Origin: Verrucomicrobiota bacterium
Lineage (GTDB): Bacteria; Verrucomicrobiota; Kiritimatiellia; JAAZAB01
NCBI GenBank assembly: GCA_018896395.1
Contig: JAHIMN010000123.1
Span: 1-8,187, forward strand
Direction: 5' to 3'
Length of the DNA: 8,187 nt
Shown: positions 1 through 6,594 of the stretch, piece by piece
Numbering within the stretch: the first letter of the stretch is position 1
Layout: the number at the start of each line of letters is the position of its first letter
Position numbers and translations under genes: made by a program
The notes under the pieces: generated by a model
Database searches by the model: none
What the model was told of the DNA's origin: nothing
The model's input: only the letters and a program-made list of their open reading frames with translations

Positions 1-2
1 CG

Positions 3-278
3 GGTTCCAATGTCGTGGTTTCCGTGCTCAAGTCCGGCGCGAAAGGCTATGCAGTGTTGCGAGTTTACGAAGCAACCGGCCAACCGGCGCGCAAGGCAAA
101 AATCAAGTTTTTCGCCCGCGTCACTGCGGCCGAGGAAGTAAACTTAATGGAAGATGCCGTACGGAAACTCAAGCCGAGGAACAACACCGTGCCGCTCGAT
201 CTCTGCCCGTTCGAGATCAAGACCATCAAACTGCGGATTCCTCCGTTAAGATGCCCTCACCCGTATGGCAAGATATAA
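3..278 (+). CDS. C-terminal end of GH38-like alpha-mannosidase (partial)
   Basis: This reading frame is open from the left edge of the window, so it is the 3' end of a longer gene whose catalytic part is off-window. About 91 residues are visible. They read as the last beta-sandwich of a glycoside hydrolase family 38 alpha-mannosidase: NVVVSVLK, then VLRVYEATG, then NLMED, and finally PFEIKTIKLRI near the C-terminus. The order 'NV..S.LK', 'LR.YE..G', 'N..E' and 'PFEIKT.KL' is characteristic of the GH38 C-terminal domain as I know it. Such enzymes hydrolyse alpha-mannosidic bonds in glycans. A GTG at 15 could be mistaken for a start, but homology continues upstream of it, so there is no start in the window. 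A terminator-like hairpin follows 25 nt after the stop. Substrate and cellular location cannot be judged from this fragment. Confidence 0.82.
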   Translation, partial: GSNVVVSVLKSGAKGYAVLRVYEATGQPARKAKIKFFARVTAAEEVNLMEDAVRKLKPRNNTVPLDLCPFEIKTIKLRIPPLRCPHPYGKI

Positions 279-280
279 CC

Positions 281-310
281 TTGCTCTGCCCGATATGATT
301 CGGGGAGCAA
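281..310 (+). other. Imperfect hairpin overlapping the terminator stem
   Basis: ttgctc (281-286) pairs with gagcaa (305-310). After a 2-nt bulge, cccga (289-293) pairs with tcggg (300-304), leaving the loop tatgat. Its 3' arm shares 303-310 with the 5' arm of the next hairpin (303-324), so the two folds exclude each other. It starts 3 nt after the alpha-mannosidase stop. Whether the switch is real or a by-product of the repeated ttgct/agcaa words is unknown. Confidence 0.35.
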
Positions 311-327
311 TTGCTATTGCTCCCTTT
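303..327 (+). terminator. Probable intrinsic terminator of the alpha-mannosidase gene
   Basis: A perfect 9-bp stem, gggagcaat (303-311) with attgctccc (316-324), is closed by the 4-nt loop tgct and followed by ttt. The T-run is short, so termination strength is uncertain. The position, 25 nt past the stop of the upstream gene and 150 nt before lptD, fits a transcript end that separates the two genes. Confidence 0.55.
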
Positions 328-475
328 CATAATCGCCCCCATCTCATCGCCCGAAAATGTAATGCCTATGCCGAAAGAGAGGCGGAAGACTCTGCCGGAT
401 TTTGTTTTTAGATTATAGCTTGGTTTTCGGGTGTGGAACATGGTAAAAGCTTTAAGCCTTTCAGGAAATTGAATT

Positions 476-3400
476 ATGGTATGCAGATCGAATGTCTATT
501 TGGGAAGCTGGCTCTGCGCGCTGGTCCTGGTCGCGTTCGGCTTGGCCGGATTCGGCCTGGCCGGGTTCACCCTGGCCGTGGAACCCAATGCGCCGGAGGT
601 GACGCAGTGGCTCTTAAAGAGCGACCAGCTTACGGACGCGCCGGGTTTGATGTTCAAGCTCCGCATCGCGGAAGACCCCGTTTCCGAATACTTCCAAAAC
701 GCCTGCTTGCCCGCCACGCGCCGCCTGCTGGCCGATTACCAGGCGAACACCACGCCTTCTCAGGAACTGATCCAGGCCGTCGTGGCCGATTTCAACCGCC
801 TAATATGCGAAGATCTCCTGTTCGATGACAAGCTCTTTGACGATGTTGCGCTCTCGGGACGGACCCATGACCTGCTGAGTAAAGAGCCCGGGGCAGTGGA
901 TCTGCCCCAGCTCAACCGACGCCTGTTGGAAGACGCGTATTCCAATGAAATCGCCCCGGGATGGATTTTGTCCTGTTTTATGACGGACAAGGATCTGCTG
1001 GAACCTCGCGCACTTGCGCTCAGCCTGCGGATCGGCAAGGAGGCGGTATCACGTTACCTGCGCGACTGCCTGAGGCCGACAATCCGCCAACAGCTGATGG
1101 ACTATACAGGCGCTGCGCCGCCACCGCCTGCGCTGCTTAACGCTCTGATTGCTTCCCTGAACCAGGTGATCCTCAGCGACGCTTTGTATGACAAGGACCG
1201 GTTTGCCGAAGTATCCCTGACCAAGAAAACCAAGCTATTGATTGACCAGAAGCCGGAGGGGGATACCCGGGCCCTGATGAACCGGCTTCTCCTGGAAGAC
1301 GCCTATCCCAAGGCCATTCGCCGGCATGCCCCCTCCCCGATCGAGGTGCAGGCCGACAGCCTGGAGTATGAGCACGAAAAGAACCTGATGATTGGAACCG
1401 GTCATGTACTCGTGCGCCGGGACAACGAATCCCTGCGGGGCGATCATGCCGTCGTCAACATGCAGAGCTACGATGTGCTGGCGGAAGGCAATGTGACTTT
1501 TGAGCGCGGCAGTGATATCTGGGTCGGCAACAAACTGCGCTACAATTTCAAAAGCCAAAAGGGCGATTTCGGCGGTTTCAGCGCTTTCCTGGATCCATTT
1601 TATGCCAAGGCCGATTCATCACAGCGGGTCGGCACCGATGAATATCTGCTCGAAAACGCCAAGTTGAGCACCTGCGAGGGGGACCACCCGGATGCCTATT
1701 TCCGCGCCAAAAAAGTATGGATTGTGCCCGGCCGCCATATCCGCGCCCAGCACGTTGTGCTCTACATCAAGGGCGTGCCCGTCATGTACAGCCCGTACTG
1801 GAACCAGAACATCGGCGACAAAAACTTCATGAGCATCGTACCCGGGTACAGCAGCCGGATGTACGCGTACCTGTTGACTGAGTTCAATTACCGCATCAGT
1901 CGCAAGGTAGAAGCGGCCTCGCACATAGATCTGCGCATGCGGCGCGGCGTGGGGCTGGGCCAGAATTTCATGTGGTCCGCCAGCGGCAACGCCAAGGAGC
2001 TTTCCACGGAGCGCAATATGGCCCAAACGGACGACAAATTCTGGAACTATGGCCAGATGCTCCAGAACGAACAGCCCGAAGAGGAACCCAAAGAGGAACC
2101 CTGGGCCGGTGACCTGATTACGTATTACACCCGCGACGCCTGGCCCGATGAGGGCGATACCCAGCCCTATAAAATTGACAACGATCGTTACCGCCTGCGG
2201 CTTTACCACAACCAGTCATTCGACGAACAGAACTATTTTATGTCGCAGATCAATTACCTGAGCGACCCGAAGATCATCGAGCAGTTCTTCCGCGAGGAAT
2301 ACAAGGCCAGTCCGGAGCCGGATAACTACATCGTGCTGGGGCACCGTGCCGAACATTATACCGCCAGCCTGATGGTCGAAAAACGCCTGAACGACTTTTA
2401 CACCACCGTGGATCGCTTGCCTGAATTGAAACTGGATTTTTCGCGCCAGAAAATCTGGGAAACACCGTTCTATTACCAGGGCGATACGGAAGCGTCCTAT
2501 CTCCAGAAGAACTGGGAAGCCAATCTTACCAACATGCAAAATTACGCGGCCGGACGCTTCAACACGGCGCACATGATCTACTACCCGACCAAGCTGGCTG
2601 GTTTCCTGAACATCATCCCGCGCGCCGGATGGCAAGGCACTTATTATTCCACGACCAAGGAAGTCTACACCAACGTGACCACGGTCACGACGCTCGGCAC
2701 CAACAACCAGCCGGTGGTAACTTCAACGACCAACATCCTGGCTCGGGACGCAGACGCCCGTTTCCGTTCGTTACCCGAGCTGGGCCTGGAAACGTCCTTC
2801 AAGGCCTTTAAGGTCTGGGAAACGTATCCCGGCGACATCATCAACAACGTGCGGCACATTGCGGAGCCGTATGCCAATTATACTTTGGTTCCCGAGCCCA
2901 ACGTGACCCCGGACAACCTCTACCAGTTTGACGATATCGACACGCTCGGCAAGGCCAATCAAATTAAGTTTGGCATGCGCAACAAAATCCAGACCCAGCG
3001 CTACAACAAACAACAAATGAAAAGCCACGCGGTGTACGACCTGATCAATGCCGACCTATGGGTGGTCTACAACCTGGATCCCCTGCCCGGCCAAAACCAG
3101 TTCAGCAACATCTGCTATAACGTGCGCTCAACCCCTTTTGACTGGATGGAATTGAAAATTGACGGGGTATACGACCAGTATTCCAACCAGGTGCAGACCA
3201 TCAACACGCGCCTGTCGGTAAACGATGGAACACTCTGGAAATATGTCGTCGAACACCGCTTCAACAACGGCAGCAGCAGCCTGCTTAACAATGAGCTCAC
3301 GCTCTCGCCTTTTATCAACTGGGAATACAGCGTCTATGCCCGCTACGAATTTGAAGACTCCACCATGCAGGCCTGGGGCCTAACCGTCCAGCGAGCCCTG

Positions 3401-3511
3401 GAATGCATTGCTTATAAAGTCGGTTGTGAATTTCAAGACGATGAATATACGTTCTGGATCCAGTTCTGGTTCACCAAGTTCCCGAAAGTGCGCATGGATG
3501 TCGGATTATAG
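476..3511 (+). CDS. lptD: LPS-assembly outer-membrane protein LptD (OstA) with N-terminal tandem repeat domains
   Basis: LptD is the outer-membrane beta-barrel that receives LPS from the Lpt bridge and inserts it into the outer leaflet. The ATG at 476 has AGGA at 463-466, 9 nt upstream. Residues 1-35 form a signal peptide with a hydrophobic core containing FGLAG twice. Residues 56-161 and 178-283 are two tandem, alignable ~106-residue modules, each ending in NRxLLEDAY. The OstA/LptA-like domain follows (about 288-365: VQADSLEYE, GTGHVLVRRD, AEGNVTFERG). Next comes the family segment STCEGDHPDAYFRAKKV (398-414), with VVLYIKGVPVMYSPYW just after it. The rest is barrel, including RHIAEP (about 792) and FGMRNKIQT (about 832), and the protein ends on an aromatic-rich strand. 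At 1011 residues it is longer than E. coli LptD (about 780), mostly because of the N-terminal modules. No LptE is visible. It stands alone and ends 7 nt from the convergent bioC. Confidence 0.88.
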   Translation: MVCRSNVYLGSWLCALVLVAFGLAGFGLAGFTLAVEPNAPEVTQWLLKSDQLTDAPGLMFKLRIAEDPVSEYFQNACLPATRRLLADYQANTTPSQELIQAVVADFNRLICEDLLFDDKLFDDVALSGRTHDLLSKEPGAVDLPQLNRRLLEDAYSNEIAPGWILSCFMTDKDLLEPRALALSLRIGKEAVSRYLRDCLRPTIRQQLMDYTGAAPPPPALLNALIASLNQVILSDALYDKDRFAEVSLTKKTKLLIDQKPEGDTRALMNRLLLEDAYPKAIRRHAPSPIEVQADSLEYEHEKNLMIGTGHVLVRRDNESLRGDHAVVNMQSYDVLAEGNVTFERGSDIWVGNKLRYNFKSQKGDFGGFSAFLDPFYAKADSSQRVGTDEYLLENAKLSTCEGDHPDAYFRAKKVWIVPGRHIRAQHVVLYIKGVPVMYSPYWNQNIGDKNFMSIVPGYSSRMYAYLLTEFNYRISRKVEAASHIDLRMRRGVGLGQNFMWSASGNAKELSTERNMAQTDDKFWNYGQMLQNEQPEEEPKEEPWAGDLITYYTRDAWPDEGDTQPYKIDNDRYRLRLYHNQSFDEQNYFMSQINYLSDPKIIEQFFREEYKASPEPDNYIVLGHRAEHYTASLMVEKRLNDFYTTVDRLPELKLDFSRQKIWETPFYYQGDTEASYLQKNWEANLTNMQNYAAGRFNTAHMIYYPTKLAGFLNIIPRAGWQGTYYSTTKEVYTNVTTVTTLGTNNQPVVTSTTNILARDADARFRSLPELGLETSFKAFKVWETYPGDIINNVRHIAEPYANYTLVPEPNVTPDNLYQFDDIDTLGKANQIKFGMRNKIQTQRYNKQQMKSHAVYDLINADLWVVYNLDPLPGQNQFSNICYNVRSTPFDWMELKIDGVYDQYSNQVQTINTRLSVNDGTLWKYVVEHRFNNGSSSLLNNELTLSPFINWEYSVYARYEFEDSTMQAWGLTVQRALECIAYKVGCEFQDDEYTFWIQFWFTKFPKVRMDVGL
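536..580 (+). repeat. Three 15-nt tandem units in the lptD signal peptide
   Basis: Three consecutive 15-nt units encode FGLAG, FGLAG and FTLAV (residues 21-35). The first two differ at only two positions (ttg/ctg and gga/ggg); the third has diverged. They make up the hydrophobic core and end of the signal peptide. This is probably slipped-strand duplication, tolerated because only hydrophobicity matters there. Confidence 0.6.
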
Positions 3512-3518
3512 CGGTCCC

Positions 3519-4313
3519 TTACGCTTTCCGCGCCCGGAAATAGGCCACCTGGTAACTGGCATATACGCCGTCACCCGCCCGGTAATGAGATTCATAATCC
3601 CGTACCAGGTACCGCAGGTCCGTGCGATTCAACAATCTCCCCGACCGGGCCAATGGACCGCCCGTCAGGCCCTGTTCATGGAGCTGGCGTAACAGATCCC
3701 CGGCTGAGGCATACGCTTGGCGCCGGCTTTCCTCGCGTTCTTCCTCGATGCACAGGCCGGCTTGCACCAGCGCGGCGCGCACGGTTAGCATTGTCGGCAA
3801 CTGGCGCTCAGGCGGCTTATGCGGCGCCGCGCGCTGGCGCGCGGCAGACAGTTCGGCCAGCGTACCGCGCACCATGAGGGCAAACACCAAGCGACCCCGG
3901 CCGGTCAGCATGCCTGCCAGGGTCTCCATGACGCCGGCCATTGGATCCATCCAATGCAAGGCCGAACTGCTCACAATAAGCGGATAAAGCACCTCGGCAC
4001 GAAACTTGTTTAGATCGGCCAAATGGCAAAACAGCCCCGATGTGCCCCCCAACCGCGTGCGGCATTGCGTCACCATGCCACCGGCCATGTCAAGGGCGTC
4101 AATCCGGGCACGCGGAAACAGGCGGCACAGGCGCGCGGTCAACAAGCCCGTGCCGCATCCAATTTCCAGGATGCGATCCGCGGCTTCGTCCTCAGCCAGC
4201 ATGGCGCTCAGGCGCTCAGCCACAGAGCGCTGGATTGTCGCGGAGGCATGATAGGTCGAGGCCGCGGCCGAAAACCGCGCCGCAATTGTCTTGTGTTCGT
4301 CCTTGATCGTCAC
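3519..4313 (-). CDS. bioC: Malonyl-[ACP] O-methyltransferase BioC
   Basis: BioC transfers a methyl group from S-adenosylmethionine to the free carboxyl of malonyl-ACP, letting the fatty-acid synthesis machinery elongate it towards pimeloyl-ACP methyl ester. The 264-residue length is typical. The N-terminus has the BioC-like IAARFSAAASTYHASA (10-25). SAM motif I is ILEIGCGTGLLT (48-59), followed by the acidic loop LDMAGGM (74-80) and SSSALHWM (115-122), the counterpart of the usual 'sNlalQW'. The C-terminus YASYQVAYFRARK also matches the family. The start is GTG at 4313, preceded by GGGAG (4321-4325) with 7 nt spacing. It overlaps the bioH stop by 4 nt (GTGA), which implies translational coupling. 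A generic SAM methyltransferase is the alternative, but the neighbouring bioH and bioF make BioC the better call. It ends 7 nt from the lptD stop on the other strand. Confidence 0.88.
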   Translation of the reverse strand: MTIKDEHKTIAARFSAAASTYHASATIQRSVAERLSAMLAEDEAADRILEIGCGTGLLTARLCRLFPRARIDALDMAGGMVTQCRTRLGGTSGLFCHLADLNKFRAEVLYPLIVSSSALHWMDPMAGVMETLAGMLTGRGRLVFALMVRGTLAELSAARQRAAPHKPPERQLPTMLTVRAALVQAGLCIEEEREESRRQAYASAGDLLRQLHEQGLTGGPLARSGRLLNRTDLRYLVRDYESHYRAGDGVYASYQVAYFRARKA

Positions 4314-5074
4314 GCGGCGTCTCCCAGGAAAGCGCGAATATCCGCCGCCAGAAGCAATGGCGCCTGGATCGGCAAGGCATGGCCATAATTCTCATAACAA
4401 CGCCAGCGACTGACGGCCAGGGCACGACTCAGCCATTCACCGGCCTGCCAGGGCACAATGCGGTCCTCCCGGCCATGCACCACCAAGGTCGGAACAGTCT
4501 GTTTGTCCAAGCCATTCCGCATGTCCATGCGTTGAAGATAATCAAGTCCCGGTAGTAATTCGCTGCGGTCCAGCTGGGCAATAGCCAGATTCCGCGGGGC
4601 GGCTACGGGACCACTTTGCGGCGCATGCACCTGATCATAATAGGCGGCCAGCACGTTATCCGGCGTCCGCCGAAGCCCCAGGGCCATGGCGCGCAGAACA
4701 GAGGCGCTTACACCGGGAAACTCATCGTTTCCCGCGCTGAACCGTGCAGTGCCGCTGATAATAACGAGTCGCTGGAGCAGTCCCGGATATTCCCGCGCCG
4801 TTTCCAGGGCAACAATGCCTCCCATGGACCATCCGATTACGCCGACGCGCCCGCCAAAGGTCGCCAGTAGATTATGCAGTCCCACTGCATACCGCGAAAG
4901 GCCGGGCGAGCTCGGCAACGCGCCGCTGGACTGGGTTTGCCACAACTCGCCCGTCGAAGTGACTTGAATTGGATGCCCATCCATTGGATGCCCATCCAAG
5001 GCTGCTTTCAAGTGGAGCATCGCTTCACCCGTATGGCCCCAACCAGCAATTAAGATGAGCGGCAGAGCTTTCAT
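4310..5074 (-). CDS. bioH: BioH-like alpha/beta hydrolase (pimeloyl-ACP methyl ester esterase)
   Basis: This cytoplasmic alpha/beta-hydrolase most likely removes the methyl cap from pimeloyl-ACP methyl ester, releasing pimeloyl-ACP for BioF. At 254 residues it matches the usual BioH length. The nucleophile elbow is GWSMGG with Ser83. The acid is Asp204 in VVHGREDRIVP, and the base is His232 in NYGHALPIQAP. The N-terminal LILIAGWG (6-13) corresponds to the oxyanion-hole strand, usually HGWG in BioH; here Ala replaces the His. A perfect 15-nt duplication (4969-4998) adds a second DGHPM/I unit at residues 27-36. The ATG at 5074 has only a weak GAAG 7 nt upstream. Its stop overlaps the bioC GTG start. 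Because several hydrolase families (BioG, BioK, BioJ and others) can replace one another, BioH function is inferred from fold plus bioC/bioF context. Confidence 0.8.
   Translation of the reverse strand: MKALPLILIAGWGHTGEAMLHLKAALDGHPMDGHPIQVTSTGELWQTQSSGALPSSPGLSRYAVGLHNLLATFGGRVGVIGWSMGGIVALETAREYPGLLQRLVIISGTARFSAGNDEFPGVSASVLRAMALGLRRTPDNVLAAYYDQVHAPQSGPVAAPRNLAIAQLDRSELLPGLDYLQRMDMRNGLDKQTVPTLVVHGREDRIVPWQAGEWLSRALAVSRWRCYENYGHALPIQAPLLLAADIRAFLGDAA
4969..4998 (-). repeat. Perfect 15-nt tandem duplication inside bioH
   Basis: The unit ttggatgcccatcca occurs twice back to back (4969-4983 and 4984-4998) with no mismatch. Each unit is itself nearly palindromic (ttggatg / catccaa). Being 5 codons long, it keeps frame and yields the repeated DGHPM-DGHPI in the N-terminal part of BioH. 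Lack of divergence suggests a recent slippage event. Confidence 0.85.
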
Positions 5075-5107
5075 ATAGTGCTTCAGAAAAATAACTGTAA
5101 CTACTCA

Positions 5108-5155
5108 CCACGCGCGGCGCGTGGCTGGCCACGGACTTGTCACGCCAAAGGCGTG
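5108..5155. repeat. Two-hairpin palindromic element, spacer copy
   Basis: Hairpin A is ccacgcg (5108-5114), loop cgg, cgcgtgg (5118-5124). Hairpin B is cacgcc (5141-5146), loop aaa, ggcgtg (5150-5155). The linker contains ggacttgt. The core around hairpin B matches a segment inside bioF (6486-6510) at 23 of 25 positions. The two differences fall on opposite sides of the stem and restore pairing (C-G in bioF, A-T here). This supports selection or formation as a folded DNA or RNA structure. Confidence 0.8.
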
Positions 5156-5158
5156 ATT

Positions 5159-5267
5159 ACACGGATAGCACGGATACTTCTGCTTTAGATGAAATTAAAA
5201 GGACTTTGGACATGTGAATGGATTTTCTTTCCCTTATCTTATCAGTGTTATCCGTGATATCCGTGGT
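5159..5267. repeat. Nonamer-periodic repeats in inverted orientation
   Basis: acacggatagcacggata (5159-5176) is the reverse complement, with 16 of 18 positions matching, of tatccgtgatatccgtgg (5249-5266). The right arm reads as three 9-mers: atcagtgtt, atccgtgat, atccgtggt (5241-5267). The left arm read on the minus strand gives atccgtgct, atccgtgta. The consensus is ATCcGTGnt with period 9. About 70 nt of non-repetitive AT-rich sequence lies between the arms. Confidence 0.75.
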
Positions 5268-5346
5268 AAAAATGGATGAATAAGATGCTACTACCTGAGC
5301 AATTACAAATAACTTTACAAATCAAACTTGTTTTCGAGTTCTTTTT

Positions 5347-5378
5347 AAATCATAAATCAAAAATCATAAATCTGAAAT
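5347..5378. repeat. AT-rich heptamer array downstream of bioF
   Basis: Four and a half heptamers run in tandem: aaatcat, aaatcaa, aaatcat, aaatctg, aaat. The array stops 1 nt before the bioF stop codon (5380-5382, minus strand). Its 7-nt period is shared with the array upstream of bioF, though the words differ. Confidence 0.75.
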
Positions 5379-5379
5379 A

Positions 5380-6594
5380 CTACATCAGGCCTTCCTCCCG
5401 CGCGGTGGTCGCCAGGATATCCGCCGCGCGGTCCAAATCTTCCTGTGTGTGCTCCAGGGTTACGGAAAGCCGCAAGCGCGCCGTGCCCGCGGGCACGGTG
5501 GGCGGCCGGATGGCCGCGGCCAGGATTCCATGGCTCCGCAGTCGGCGTGCGAGCGCCAGCGTCTTTTGATTATCCCCGATGATGACCGGCACAATCTGGC
5601 TGACGGAACCTCCCGTGTTAAAACCTGCCGCCTGGAGGCGCTTGCGAAACACATCGGCACGGCGAAGCAGATCGGCACCCAGGCAATGGTTTTTCTCCAG
5701 GACATCCAGCGCGCCCAGGACGGCGCCGGCGCAGGGCGGCGGCAAGCCCGTGCTGAAGATGAATGGCCGCGCGCGGTTCACCAGCCAACGCTTGAGTGTC
5801 TCCGATCCGGCTATGAACCCGCCGTAGGCGCCCAGCGCCTTGCTGAGCGTGCCCATGGCCACCGACACGGCCTGCTGGAGGCGCCATTCGCCAATAAGAC
5901 CCGTCCCTCCGGGTCCCCATACCCCGGTGGCATGCGCTTCATCCACCAGGAGCATGGCGCCATGCTCCTGCGCCACGCGGGCAATGTCACGCAGGGGCGC
6001 CAAATCACCATCCATGCTGAACACGGATTCGGTTATGATGAGATCGCGAGCGGATGCCGGTTTTTGGCGCACCAGGCGCAACAGATGATCCACGTCATTG
6101 TGTTGAAATCGCCGGATCGTGGCGCGGCTGAGGGTTGCACCATCGAGCAGGCTGGCATGCGCCAACTTGTCGGCCAGGATCCGGTCATGCCGACCGACCA
6201 GTGCGGCCACCGCGCCGACATTTGCAAGGTAGCCGCTCCCGAACACCAGCGCCGCCGCATAGCCCTTGAACTGCGCCAGCCGGGTTTCCAGCTCCGCGTG
6301 ACAGGGCAGGGTGCCGACCACCAGCCGGGAGGCCGTGGCGCCGGCGCCCCAGCGCCGCAAGGCAGCCGCCGCCGCCTCTACGACCGCCGGGGCGCGGGCA
6401 AGTCCTAAATAATCGTTGCTGGAAAAATTAAGAATGCGTCGGCCGTCCAGCATGAATACGCCCACGCCCAAAGCGTGGCAAGCGCCGGACTTGTCCCGCC
6501 AAAGGCGGGAGTCCGGCATGACCTGCAGTTGGCGCTCCAACCCCTGCGCGTGGAGCTGGGCCAATTCCGTTTCCATCCAGGTTTCGTCCGTCAT
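5380..6594 (-). CDS. bioF: 8-amino-7-oxononanoate synthase BioF
   Basis: This PLP enzyme of the alpha-oxoamine synthase family condenses pimeloyl-ACP (or pimeloyl-CoA) with L-alanine to give KAPA, the first step in building the biotin rings. At 404 residues it is slightly longer than E. coli BioF (384). Motifs in order are LNFSSNDYLGLA (55-66), the FGSGYLANV strand (118-126), the PLP-stacking His146 in LAHASLLDGA, TESVFSMDGDLAP (188-200), DEAHATGVWGPGG with Asp218 and His221, the Schiff-base Lys252 in GTLSKALGAYGGF, and the C-terminal RPPTVPAGTARLRLS (363-377). The extra length lies mainly at residues 26-45, which are encoded by a palindromic repeat (6462-6517). The ATG at 6594 lacks a strong Shine-Dalgarno; Met7 is a possible alternative. 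It is first in the bioF-bioH-bioC order, 305 nt ahead of bioH. No BirA operator is evident upstream. Confidence 0.93.
   Translation of the reverse strand: MTDETWMETELAQLHAQGLERQLQVMPDSRLWRDKSGACHALGVGVFMLDGRRILNFSSNDYLGLARAPAVVEAAAAALRRWGAGATASRLVVGTLPCHAELETRLAQFKGYAAALVFGSGYLANVGAVAALVGRHDRILADKLAHASLLDGATLSRATIRRFQHNDVDHLLRLVRQKPASARDLIITESVFSMDGDLAPLRDIARVAQEHGAMLLVDEAHATGVWGPGGTGLIGEWRLQQAVSVAMGTLSKALGAYGGFIAGSETLKRWLVNRARPFIFSTGLPPPCAGAVLGALDVLEKNHCLGADLLRRADVFRKRLQAAGFNTGGSVSQIVPVIIGDNQKTLALARRLRSHGILAAAIRPPTVPAGTARLRLSVTLEHTQEDLDRAADILATTAREEGLM
6462..6517. repeat. Two-hairpin palindromic element, in-frame copy inside bioF
   Basis: The outer stem gccggac (6484-6490) with gtccggc (6511-6517) encloses an inner stem cccgcc (6495-6500), loop aaa, ggcggg (6504-6509). 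Adjacent is a second hairpin, ccacgc (6462-6467), loop ccaaa, gcgtgg (6473-6478). The order and sequence parallel 5108-5155. On the minus strand it is read as BioF residues 26-44 (MPDSRLWRDKSGACHALGV), between the N-terminal helix and the DGRRILNFSSNDYLG region, where BioF proteins normally have a shorter linker. Confidence 0.8.

Larger units (their letters stand above)
5075..5379. other. 305-nt spacer between bioF and bioH, made largely of repeats
   Basis: I see no gene here. From low to high coordinates it holds a two-hairpin palindromic element (5108-5155), one nonamer-repeat arm (5159-5176), about 70 nt of plain AT-rich sequence, the opposing nonamer arm (5241-5267) and an AT-rich heptamer array (5347-5378) abutting the bioF stop. 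No convincing intrinsic terminator or sigma-70 promoter was found on the minus strand, so whether bioF and bioH-bioC share a transcript is open. Confidence 0.7.

Noticed and set aside
1619..2209. 196-codon open frame on the minus strand inside lptD
   Set aside because: The lptD frame here carries conserved LptD motifs. The antisense frame has a low-complexity, Val/Ala/Gly-rich composition without motifs.
3939..3956. Palindrome cattgga..tccaatg inside bioC
   Set aside because: It has no second copy with the same core, encodes the conserved region around HWMDPM, and can be explained by coding constraint.
5449..6408. 319-codon open frame on the plus strand opposite bioF
   Set aside because: It lies wholly antisense to a clear bioF. 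Its composition (rich in Arg, Gly, Ala, Gln, His) is that of a GC-rich shadow frame, with no recognisable motif.
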